From NCBI RefSeq assembly GCF_015706575.1, contig NW_024037059.1, positions 41,143,058-41,207,057 of the forward strand: DNA of 64,000 bases, read 5' to 3'. Positions 1-12,300 of this stretch are shown one piece after another (within the stretch, counting starts at the first letter, position 1; each line of letters begins with the position of its first letter). Both the position numbers and the translations under genes were made by a program. This DNA is from Patiria miniata (lineage: Eukaryota; Echinodermata; Asteroidea; Valvatida; Asterinidae). The notes beneath the pieces were generated by a model. It was given only the letters and a program-made list of their open reading frames with translations, did no database searches and had not been told where the DNA came from.

Positions 1-259
1 TCTCTGCCCTCACAGGTAACCAAGTCTTTTATGATTAACATGTATGGAGTACCGAAGTAAATACGTCACGCGTACAAAATGTGTGTGAAAGACATTAGCG
101 CGTGATTCAGCCCGTGAACCAATACGCGCGCGTACTCCATTCGTTTGCACTACACTTTCGGGTTCTAAATGTCGTCACACTTCGGTACTTTCTATATATG
201 ACAAATATTAGTTTGACAACTGATAATTCAAAAGACATCTTACTCAAAAGACATCTTAC
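1..259. other. Part of laminin intron 30
   Basis: No continuation of the laminin reading frame is visible. The first bases read like a pyrimidine tract with CAG on the plus strand, but nothing downstream supports a plus-strand exon. Confidence 0.4.
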
Positions 260-387
260 TTATAGGCAGGATCCAGGGATGGGCAAGCACACTGCATGCA
301 GTCAGACGGGGTACCACCTGTTGCATCGCCATAGAAACCAACATCACAGATGTTGCATTGTTGGCCGGTCGTGTTGTGCTGACAATC
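260..387 (-). CDS. LAMA1/2: Laminin alpha exon 30: LE module (last in window)
   Basis: Residues 1430-1471, phase 0 in and 2 out. [20 protein letters not shown], then [15 protein letters not shown]. It is the same length as exon 16. The next exon, expected to begin near the FSPTC block, was not found in positions 1-259. Confidence 0.94.
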
Positions 388-3300
388 CTGATTAATGGTG
401 GAAACAATTGGAAATATTGGAAATAACCAGCGGACAAAGAAAAATTAGAAATGTATGAACAGGAATGGAACCTAATGAATTGTAAAACTCCTTTTTTTTT
501 TAAAGTTTACAGTCAATGGCCGATCCAGGGGGGATCCTGCGTACACCACCATCTTTTCCTCAAAGAGAAATTGGTCAAAGTGGTCAGAAACTGTCTCAGA
601 CTGCACCACAGAGCATCTAGAATCCCAAAAAAATTTGGGGCCTTAAGCAGGACCCAAATCCCACGCCATTATTTTTCGGACCCACTTTTTTTGGGATCAA
701 CATTTTTTTGGCCTCCCCCCCCCCAAAAAAAGTGTTCTGGATCCACCCTTGTTTATAATTACCTCACACAGGCCTGTCCTATCATCACAGATATCGGAAT
801 GTCCAAAGCAGACGCAGGGCACACAGGTGCCAAGGTAGTCTCCACCAGATAACCTGAAGTAACCTGAATCACAGCGCTGCAACAAAGGAACATAAATAAT
901 GCAAGAATAAGTTTCAGATTTTGCTAGTATTGCCCTCACGTCTTGATTTTTTTTTCTATCCAAGAGTCTAGGAGAAACCAACCGAGATCCCTTAAGTGAA
1001 AAATCGTCTTTACCAACGTAAGGTTTAGTTATTTAAAATTTGGGTGATAATGAAAGAACAGTGTGTCTACTCAGCATATCAAAGAAAAACAAAGACTTGT
1101 CTACAGCGAGGGCGCTCTATGCAACGGGTCTATTTGAGGATCTGTGTAAAACTGAAGCTTAGCTGCTGATTAGACACGGCATTTGATTGGAGACTTACTT
1201 CACATGACAGCCCAGTGTAGCCGGTGGGACAGTCACATTGCTCTACTCCAATGGCTGGGTCACCACTGATATCACCCCTGACTGGACCAGCGGTCTCTAG
1301 AACAACGTCGTCAATGCTGAAAGAGGAAAATCTCAATTCATTTATGAACAATGACTTCTAATTTGTCTCAGCTGGTGGTGTATTTGGGGGGGGGGGGAGA
1401 GGTGAAAAAAGGGTGTTTCACAGCTTTGTTAACTTGATGCTGTGTCCAATATCGTCTGCTTTTAAGAGAGTCTCCAATAGTCAGATATTGTCCAGCCCCC
1501 CCCCCCCCCTCCCCAACCTTTTAATTGTCGCGGCAGCTGGATAACTGGAAAATAAATCTTGGCCTTCTAGCGCAGAGAGTCTCCTTTCACCATGTTATGT
1601 TCTGGCATTGAGTTCATAGTTAAATTAATGGTTACTCACAGTGAGTAGACAGTATCTGGTCCGTATGTTGCTCGGATGAGGATAGCTCGGATGTCTTGTA
1701 GAACCATCATGAACTCTTCTCTGGTTGGCTGTCTGCCGAAAGGCTGGAGCTGAAAGTTGTGCTGCGATAATTCAATCAAATACACAAAGAATGTTAATCA
1801 TGAAGGACAGTTTGAAATAATTAATGGGTCTTACCCTTAATTTACTGATGTAATTTCATGGGTATAGATCAATAAATCTCTACATTCTTAAATGAAAGAT
1901 TCTTTCTATTGCATGAGGTACTCACCTCCAGTAGTTTAATACTGAATGCTTGTTTAACATCAGGGAGTAGCTCTGGCGTGTCTAGGGTGACTGCATAGCG
2001 AACGCCAAGGATCTTAATGTCTACCGTGGAATCCACTGGCGAGATGGATGGCGGTTTCAGTCGATAGGCCAGGGTGAAACTAAGATTGCCTCCATATGAC
2101 GACACCTGTCAAATAAAGAAAAACTTTAAACAATGACCACAAAATTGTGATGAGCTTGAAGAAAAAGTTATCATTCAATAATTGGTTTTGCCCTTTATTA
2201 ATGTAATTTCAAAAGCATACTCAGTGCTGTCCATGGGCTTGCTAGAAAAAAAATGACAAGCTTACTTGGGCGGGACTCGAACCCACAACCTGCTGCTTAC
2301 TAGTGCAGATGTCTTACCACTCAATCACAGAGCTTGTCAAGGTCTGCTGGCCGATTCGAATCAGATATTTGAATCAGACAGTTTTGACGGTCAAGAATCC
2401 ATTTTTTTCCTTGTAATATAACTGGCCATATTTATATATAAACGTTTTACTTATACCAATCTTAATTTCATTTTTATTCGTATAAGTTAATTATTTATTT
2501 GTTTAGAAGTTTATATGATGTATTTTGTCACTTTTTGATGTTGTAATTTATAATGGTTGCCAATAAAATGATCCTTACCTTACCTTAACTTATATAGCAG
2601 CACGTACAATCAGTTAAGCAAATATTTAATTTATGAAACATGTCTCCGTTTACCTTATTTCCAACGAAAGCAATGGGTAGATTCCAGTAAAGCTCGTCTA
2701 CATTCAGAGTGAGAAAGGCTTCGGTGGCATTAAGATCAACACGCTCTGTGGTGAATGTAACACCACGTTGGGTTGGTACGCTGTAGAAAACGTCACTGAC
2801 GGAAAAGTCATTGGTTCTGGACGACATCCTTAACTGTTGGAAGGGGAAAGAGATTATCTAAGTTTTAGGAAGTTGAGTCAAGGGCAATCGTTCGGTGTAA
2901 CTTTGCAGAATATAAAACAAATCTTTTCAATTATTCTGTACACATTTTGACCAGGTCAGTGTTTCCAGACTAGGATTTCATGAGAGCTACATGTATGTCA
3001 TAAATTTTGCAACATTAGTGTAATTACTAAGAAAATGAAATTTCTCTCAATTCATTTAAAATTTCCCAGATTTCATTAAATTAATAATAATCATCATCAT
3101 GGAGAATTGTAATGCGCCATGTCTATGACATTGTGACACTCCTGGCCGAGCATTATTACCCTGCTCATTGGGCCAATAAAACATTCCAAAGACCATATCA
3201 GCTCCCTGGGGAGAATACAGCTTGATGCTGCCATTTTGGCGCAAAGCAGCTAAAAACAACCACAATAACCACCTCTGCCTTCACGGGGAGAAGCAATGAG

Positions 3301-6300
3301 TGACAAAGTGCCTTGCCCAAGGGCACACGCACCATAACCCCAGGCTGGATTCGAACCCACAACCTGCAGAATTACCCGCAGACCACGAATCCAATGCTCC
3401 AGACCAATATTAAGTTGTACAAAATTTCCACAACAAATTTGTTTACGTCTTTCCTGACTAAGTCAGTCTGTCTGCAGTTGTCGGTGATCCCAAAGCAGAA
3501 ACAGCTCGTGCAGCCCTCCGGTAGAGTTGCCCGCAGACTGAAGGATTTATTGATGCATTTATCACACTTCTTCCCTCTCACGTTGGCCTGATAAAAAAAA
3601 TAATCCTGATGAGTTTCTTCCAACAAACAATGAAACAATATCCGCTTCTGAAGTTCAAAATAGACTTTAGCACTTAAGTTATGAGTAAGGAAATTGAAGA
3701 ATCTCAAATAATGAAAACACCTGTTTTTAATGATCGTTCCGATTTTACACAAATCAGGCTTAAAATATGTAAATGTGAGAAAAATCAGTGTTTTTATTTT
3801 ACCTTGCAGGCACATTGTGAATCATCAGCACACTGGCACATTCCATTCTGGCAAGAGGTAGGGTCAGTTCCAACTTCGTCACACTTGCATCGCTTACATC
3901 TCGGGTAGTCACGGTAACCAAACGGACACTCATCACAACGGCGCCCGACAAACTTCCTCTTACAGCTAGATATGTGAAAATTGACAAGTGTATTGGCAAG
4001 TGTGAAGGGTTTAATGCTAGTTTACCATATAACAGCTTTCATTTCTACACTGTATACTCAGTGTTGTCCCAAGTGATTTTGAGAAAAAAATCACTCGGGC
4101 GGGACCCGAACCAATCACCTCCTGCTTACTAGTACAAACGTCTTACCATTTGACCATCGAGCTAGCCGGGGTAATAAGACCTTTCGGTAAGCAGGAAGTC
4201 GTGGGTTCGAGTCCCACCTGAGTGATTTTTTCTCAAAATCACTCGGGACAACACTAAGTATGCAGTGTTTATAGAAAAACGTCTGTGAAGGACAAACCTA
4301 ATATTGAATTTAATTCACCCCTACGCAAATTCCATCTTGTGAATAGCTTTCATTTCGCTATGGTTACACAAATCAAACTTCGGTGCCAACACTTTAAAGC
4401 TTTTTATGTGTTTCCCTAGGTGAAAAACAATTCCAAATATAAACACAGATGTCAGTAAAGGAATTAAAATGTTTACCTGCATTGTCCATTGGTTGGATCA
4501 CAGTCAGATCTTGAGGAACCTTCAGCGCTGCAGTTACATGGCTAGTTAGAGAATGAAAGAAAAATGAATGCATTAGAAATACTCCGTTTTAATTAATTAC
4601 AAAGGATAAATCGGAGTAGCATAGACTGGGCCCTGCATGAATCCATTTCTTGCCAACAAAATTCCTGATATTGGTTGGAAGGATGGAAGGATTTATGAAA
4701 GGAACAAATCAACTGATATCAGTGGCGCACCCAGGATTTGGCTTGGGAAAAAGGCTCACAAAGTTGTGTAGAAGTTTGATTTTCTTCAAAAAATGTTGCC
4801 CAAAATGTTTGGCCGCAGAAAATAATAAAAAATAAACTGTTTGGGGGCCGGACTATTTTGACGTTGGTGGTGCCATTTACACCCCTCTCATACTACTCAA
4901 AAAAAGGCCACATACATATCACCACAGTCAAATCGCGGGACTTGACCCCCCCCCCATTTTGTTTTGACTTCGTGGGGGGGGGGGCGTGGGGGGGGGAGGC
5001 TCAAGCCCCCTGAGGCCCCCCTCCCCCCTTGGATGTGCCACTGACTGATATGTTATTTGCAATTTGAAAAAGCCCCAAATCAGGCAATTGCAGTAGGACT
5101 TACATCCTTAGTTAAGTCCAGTGAGAACATTAAGGCATCACATACCTTACATCCAGTGTGAATGTCATAGCCCCAGTGGTCATCAGCACAGCTCTCGCAT
5201 CTCTGACCGACGGTGTTTGGCGGACAAGAGCACTGACCGTTGACGGGATTACACCACACGCTGAACTCACAATCACAAGCTGAGTGGGGTCAAAGTAATT
5301 GTCAAGAGATCTGAAACTGCTGAAACACTTGCACCAATTTCATGGGCTGACAATCCTCAACTTTTGGCTGGAAATTTTGACTGTTGCACACTCATTAAAC
5401 TGTGTCACATTCGACTGAACCAGTCAGAAATACAGGAGAGTAACAGCAAGAAATGCAGGTTTTTACGAAGACGAGTTTGCCTAGAATTGCTAGAATTTTT
5501 AAGAGGATGCAAGAAAATTGTTCAACACAACTTCGCTTAGGTAGGACTTGAACCCGCAACGGCAGACAGCCAACATAAAAAATTCATGACAACTTTACAA
5601 GTTGAAAATCCAGTAGCAATCTGTAACTTAAAACTGCATATTTCTTAACCTTTCACAATTAGCAAGAACATTTTGCCACGAAGACAACGTTATGAGAGCT
5701 GTGAAGTAAGCACTTTCTGAGAGCTTGTAAGGAAACTTTAAAAGTTACTTGGGTGGGAGTCGAACCCAGGACAGTCCCTATTGGTGTCACAATGGCAATG
5801 AGTAACTACAGTACAAACCTTGGCATCCTGTTTCACTTAAGTTCCAGTATCCCAGCTCACACTCGTCACATCTCATCCCAGTCACTCCTGGCTTACATCG
5901 ACACTGGCCAGTCATGACATCACATGTATCGTCCAATGAACCCACAGGATTACAGTCACATGACTGACAGCCAAGTAAAGATTCCAGATTCCAAAAGCCA
6001 GGCTGTACGCAATAGATTGGAAGATGAAAAGAGATTGGAAGAAAAAAAACAGGTGAAAATCTAAAGCATTTTTTTGCAACTGGTTTACTCAAAAGCAGGT
6101 TTAAAATCAACAAAATGTCAACAACAATGATATGTAGAGTAAAGCAATTAGGGAATTTATCGTGTCCAAAAGCATGCATATTTAACATCTTTGTCTGATA
6201 AACGTACATATTTTTAAGATGCAGCTAAATGTTACTCAACAGTTTTTCTTCTACAATTTGGGTTTTAATTTTTCATTGTACTCTTTTGCTTGAGTTTCAT

Positions 6301-9300
6301 CTGAAACACGACAAAATATAATCAAACTCATTGTCTGTTTGGTTGTTAGTAAACTCATTGTCTCAAGGACATTTCTTGAAGTTATTATAAAATTGCTTAC
6401 TCACAGCACACTGATCGCACGATAGCCCAATGACGTTGGGTTTACACTCGCACTGTCCTGTTTCACGATCACAGAAGGAGGAGATTGCTCCATCTTCATC
6501 ACAACGACACTCTGTCAAGGACCAATGGTTGAAATTCAGAAAGTGAAAAAAGTTAAGAAGAAACTCATGGTTAATTAACTATTCACACTCTGTGCAATTG
6601 ACCTTTTGCCGTTTGCGAGTTAGCCATGCCCCCGTGGAGTTTTTGTACACTATAAGTTTTGTTTGTCTCAGATTTTGCACGTTCCACGTCCATTTGTATA
6701 TCATGTAATTGGACAATATTTCACAAGCTGCGTTGACGCGATTCTAACACGATTCTGCCGCGATAGGTCAATACTAGGAATGCTGTGGGTTAACGAAGAC
6801 TTTAAAAAAAATTAAACATCAGTTCTGACAATTTAATTTGTTTCTAAATATTGAGTCTTAAAATATGGATAACAATTTCCCACGAAGAACTTTAGCTCCC
6901 CCAAATGGAAAAGTTCAGTCTAAAACTGTTTTGGTGAACTGTGGACTCACCTTGGCAATTCTTAGCTTTGATTGCATCTCCAAAGTACCCATCTCTACAA
7001 TGCTCACAATGTGACCCGCATGTATCACCAATACAGATCAGACACTCTCCAGTCAGTGTGTCGCAACTCGCCGGAATATCCGGGTTGATGTTGTTGTTAC
7101 AGAGAGGAGCACAGGGGCGACAGTAACCTCCGTCCTCCATAGGGTTGCCATAGAAACCATCAGCACATCTGAGGGGAAGGATCGCTCATACCGGTAAGAT
7201 TTATTTAAAGGTGTGATGTCTGTGAATCATTGCTTTTCCAGAATAAACCTGAGTGATATTAGTTTGCCAGAAAAATTTCAACAAAACAAAATTATCTCTA
7301 AGGTTTACCATCCACACAGTGATTGCTCAAATAGAGAAGTGTCAATGTGAATTGTGTAAAGATTTAGAAAGAGATAATGGAAGAGTTTAAAAATCTCACA
7401 GCAAAATATATTTTGGAAGTTGTTTTATATCAAATATTTTGTTCAAAGTCAATAAATGGCATAAGAATATTTGGCAGAGATAAATGACTGCTTAAAGAAG
7501 TGGGATGAGACTATTTAAAGAGCCTTTCAGCTGGTGAAATGTTCAGATATAAATGTTTCGGGGACAAGAAGGCCAACCCTATTACTTGATCAATTAAAAT
7601 GAGGCAGTGAGAGAATGATGCCTCTAACCCCTTACCGCTCACATCTTGGGCCAGTGAAGCCACTGGGGCAGGAATCGCACACGTAGCCAAACTTGGGATC
7701 AGATACACATGTTGGACTGAAACTAAATGAAAACAAATAACAAAATGTCAATCAAATTAACAACATAATTTAAATGAATATAAGCAAAATAATTTCAGGC
7801 GAGGTGAGCAAACAAAGTTCTTATCATCTAACAACACAAGCACAAAAACTATAGACCTCTCTCATAGACAGCCATCTTCATAGAAAAATTACAACTGCTC
7901 AGTGTGCAAAATGTTCTAAACACATGCGCATGTTGCTAGGAATTTCTTCGAAATATGGCGCAGCCGATGTGCATCACGAAAATTTGATGCCCAAAATGCT
8001 GATGCACGTCACAATCTGTAGAAAGTGACGTCACTTGAGGTACTGCATAATTTCATCATCTTTAGAACTTTTGGGACAAATATGCTAATTTACAAATATA
8101 TACTGAAAAAAATAGTAAGATGGTTAAAATGTGCCAGAGTCATCTAAGATGTCATTTTTTAAAATGAAAATGAAGAATTCTTTCCGAAGACACTGACAGA
8201 CACACAAACACTCTGTGTGATTTTCTAAATTGTCCTTATGAGATGCCCTGCCTGTCTTTTCTGGTAGCTTACTGATTAAATACAATTCCAGATGTCCTAG
8301 GATAATCCAAACAGAAATCAAATCAAAGATGAATAAATCAAAAATTAATAGATAAAGTCATCCCTACTTGTTCTCTGGGTTTTGTAGCGGACAGGCACAT
8401 GGCTGGCAGTCACGTATTGTGCCCTGGACAGAGTAGCCATAGAACCCAATGGCACAGAACTCACAGTGGGGGCCTGTTGTGTTATGGGCGCAATCCTAAA
8501 ACAAAAACAGAACATTTTAAAATCTGTGGGTTTTTTTCTTCAAATACTAGCACCAAACTATGTGAAGATCTAATGTTTTTGATTGCTAGTCTCAAAAGCT
8601 AGGGGCATGAAATGGAGAATATGCTGCCTAAAGGCAAAAGCTGGAGAAAGAAAGCTGAGGTTTGAGAAATGGCCAAGTAACTCAACCACAAGTTTTGCCG
8701 AGGGAAAAAAGTTCATAAGGTCATTGTGAGGTCACAAAGATAAGGGTATGTTCTATCCAGGAAAAGCTGAACAAGTTCTCCTAAGTCTTCTTGACAACAT
8801 GAGGGGCATCAAAAAAAAAATACAGTACAAGTATTTTTTAGTTTTGAATATTTTACAACACATTCTCTTTGAATTTAAAATGGGTTACTTTTGAAGAAGA
8901 AAAAAAAACTTTTAATAGCACTCTAGAGCCCTGCTTGGTTGTTTCCTAAATTTTGTGGTTTTTTTAGGGGGGGGGGGTGTAATCTGAAATTATATCCCTG
9001 TCAGATAGTTGTATTTGCGCTTGTGAAAAAAAGTGTCAGAGTTGTACAGAAAATTTGGATTTTGACCTAAAGTTTTCAAGGTCAAAATCAATAAATGTCA
9101 GAAGCTGCCACTTCCTCTGCCATAAATCTTATGAAGTCCCTGCCTACAAGTGTCATCAACGCACAATATTTCCTGACTGCTGGCACTATTTGTGTTGTGT
9201 CTGAGTTTAGTGCAAATAGTATCTCAATCTTATCACAGTTTTGAAGTCTTTGGGACACTGTGTCATCAAAATACAGATAATGTTTGGACAAAGTTCTTTC

Positions 9301-12300
9301 ATTTCGAGTACCACCTTTTTGACAGATTTGATAACCATACTACAGGAATGTTGACACATGACAAACAGGAAGATTCTAAAAATACATACAGAAGAATTAG
9401 ACGTTTCGAAACATTGACAATAAATGAAAAGATTAGGTTTTAGGGATCTACTGTTTTTGGACAGGATAGCTAGGAGAGATATCGATAGGGTTTAGGATAC
9501 GAATGAATAAGGCTTATTCCAGGACAATGAAAGGTTGAATACTATCCATGGAAAAGAAATCAATTTTCCTCATTATGTACATAACTACTAACTAATCATG
9601 CATATAAGGGCAAAATAATCAATGTAGAATTTTAACATTAAAGGGAATGTACATCATTGGCTTTTGCTTTAATTTTCAGAAATGAACTATTTGAGGGGTT
9701 AGTATAATAGATCAAATTATTGTTGCACTGACATGTTTGAAGTTTTGTGTTCGGAAATGCTGGAAAAACCAAGAAAAACAAAAATGTTCAAGTAGTCTGG
9801 TTCCCTGACTCCACTGAAAATTAAATGGATCAATTCATAGATGCCGGAAAATTGTACGGTAAGGGAACCAGTCTAGCTGGCCTGCCCCCATTCATGAACA
9901 TGCAACCAATAGGAAACAAAATTTGGACTGAAGAAAAAATGATAAATTTTGAGCAGTAGTTGAATAATAGTTAGGTTTTTCCAACGATAGTCGGCCGACC
10001 ACCGTTGGAAATGTATACAAAAATACCATTTACTTTAAAATGACTTCACACCAGGTGCCATAATTTTACTGGATGCTTTAGACTGTCATTTACCAACATC
10101 CTGTAAGGTATTTCGTAAAAACTTGGTAGTTTTATTTTTCGATGCTTGCAAATGTTGTAATTTCCCTTTAAATCCAGCTTTCTATCAAATGGTCTTCCAA
10201 AAGCGCATACAGTGAGGGAAAACACAGGTGATAGCAATCAAAACTTGTCAAAAGATGTAAAGTGAACTTGGCCTTATCTCTGCTGGATCTGATTCAAAGC
10301 AACTTACGAAGCACTCTGCAGTGAAGTCACTACACTCCGTGGCGTGGTTGTTGCAATGACACGGCTCACAGATCCCATTCAGAAGTACACCGTCGACTCG
10401 CCTGTATCCGATTTCACAGGACTGTGAGAAGAAACGGGATCAGGAAAACTCTTCAATTCTATACCAGGTTCACATTGTTGGCCAACAAAGCAAGCAGATT
10501 TAAACAAATTAAAGTTTGCAGTTTCTATGTACCTAGCGGAAAATGGAATTAAATATGGAATAATTGACGAAATTTCGGAAGATATTTTCATTACAGAAAA
10601 TTACACACTTTCTTCCACTAAACACTTGTGCCATGCTCGACAAAATGTCAATTTTTCTGAAAAAAAAATCTTTGAATGAAGGCTCTGAACCCAATTCTTG
10701 TTGGGAGGAGGAAACAACAGTTAGAATTTATCAATGCAATATATGACTTGAATTTGAAATAACCACAGTTTTCGGAAAAGGGGGGGGGGGGCTTCTCTTG
10801 AATTGACCATTTTATGAATAAATCTATTTATCAATGAATCAACTACAATTCCTCTTTCTTCCGTCAGTTAATTTTACCTCACAAGAGAGCCCTTCATATG
10901 ATGCAGGGCATGTACACTGCTCAATGCTTGCAAAGATGCCAGGATCAGTCGCTTCTTCAGATGCCGTTTCCAAACTGACGTCACTCAGTCTTAAGATGAG
11001 AAGAAACAAAGGAATGAAATTCTACACTTACTCTATATTTTCTAAACTTTATTGTTTTCTTTTAGAGAAAGAGGAGCTGTTTTAATATTCTGTTGCTCAA
11101 AAATACACCTGTTCGGTACTGAAAATTGAGAAATTTGGGATCATCAATTTGTAGCTCAGTTAGTAGCCTTGTTCAACTGAAATTTCCTTTCAAAATTCTC
11201 TGGTACTGAAACCAAGGGTACTGCAGCCCAGAAGCCAAAAGAGGGAAAGAAACCGAAAAAGAGAAAGCAATAGATAGTTTCTGAGTTGGGAGGAAAACCC
11301 TAGATCTATTTTCAAAGGAGGACCCGTGAAATCAGACAGGGACAGTAAACCCAATTTAATTCTCAAACTAGATGGGATTCGAACCAGGGTCAGAGAAATG
11401 GAAGGCGAGCAAAGTATCACTGACTAAGCATGACTCCTTGACTTGTTTATGCCTTTTCTTACCTAGACTCTACCACACCAGAGCTGTACACCGCCCGGAT
11501 CATCAGTTTTTCCAACCCACTCAGCACGGACATGAAGTCGGCTTGGGTGGCCGGTTGTCCTCGTGACCCCTCCCCCAGGTCAGTGTTAGGAGCTAACCGG
11601 TGCCAATCACGCTCTGTCATTGTTATCACCACCGTCTCCTTGGTATCAGGCATGACTACCAGCGAGTTTTTGTAGATGGAAATGCCGTTACCCTAGGAAA
11701 CAAATATTCAAGTTGCAACGAATATCAAATACTAAAGACAAAGTTGTCATTGATTGTGTTTTCCACCCGACCCGACAGAGCTGGTTTTCAATGCTGATAA
11801 GAAACTCAATAAATTGATCATGAACCAGGAAAATATTTCAAATTTCAGTGATGGAAAGAGATTCACATGAAACAGGAACTTAAATCCTCTCCCTGAAAAG
11901 TACACTTAGATGACACAAAACACAAAATCACTGTGACAATGTAGCTACCCCTTCCAAATCTTCATACAGTTTATTTTTATCATTGTATCACTGCGAACTA
12001 ATTTCTATAATGCTGAGGGAAAATATTAACATTTTTCATTATTTAATTGTGATGCCACTGTTGCGTTTGTATGTTTTCTACTTACCTCCATGATGACATC
12101 AATATCTGTTGTTGGGTCGGCCTGTTTGCCAGGTTGATCCTTGTAAGACACTGCGAACTGAAGCCGGCCACCATAGGCAGTCAGCTGCAATTAAAAAATA
12201 AACCACATCAAATACAAAGCGTTTAATAAGAAGTTCCCATCAATTTCACAACTCTAGAAAGTAGCCATCCCCCACTTCCTTTGGCATTATGATGTCAAAA

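Noticed and set aside
1-20. Pyrimidine tract with CAG at the window edge, like a plus-strand splice acceptor
   Set aside because: No plus-strand coding or donor follows, and it lies inside a minus-strand laminin intron.
451-852. 133-codon plus-strand frame
   Set aside because: It overlaps the hAT-like element and antisense laminin exon 29.
4165-4235. Possible tRNA gene with GGGTTCGAGTCCC arm
   Set aside because: No intact acceptor stem or anticodon arm can be drawn; it is one arm of a repeat.
6590-6775. Possible inverted-repeat element between TTGACCTTTTGCCG and a GGTCAATAC end
   Set aside because: Only about 6-7 bp are truly inverted and no target duplication is visible.
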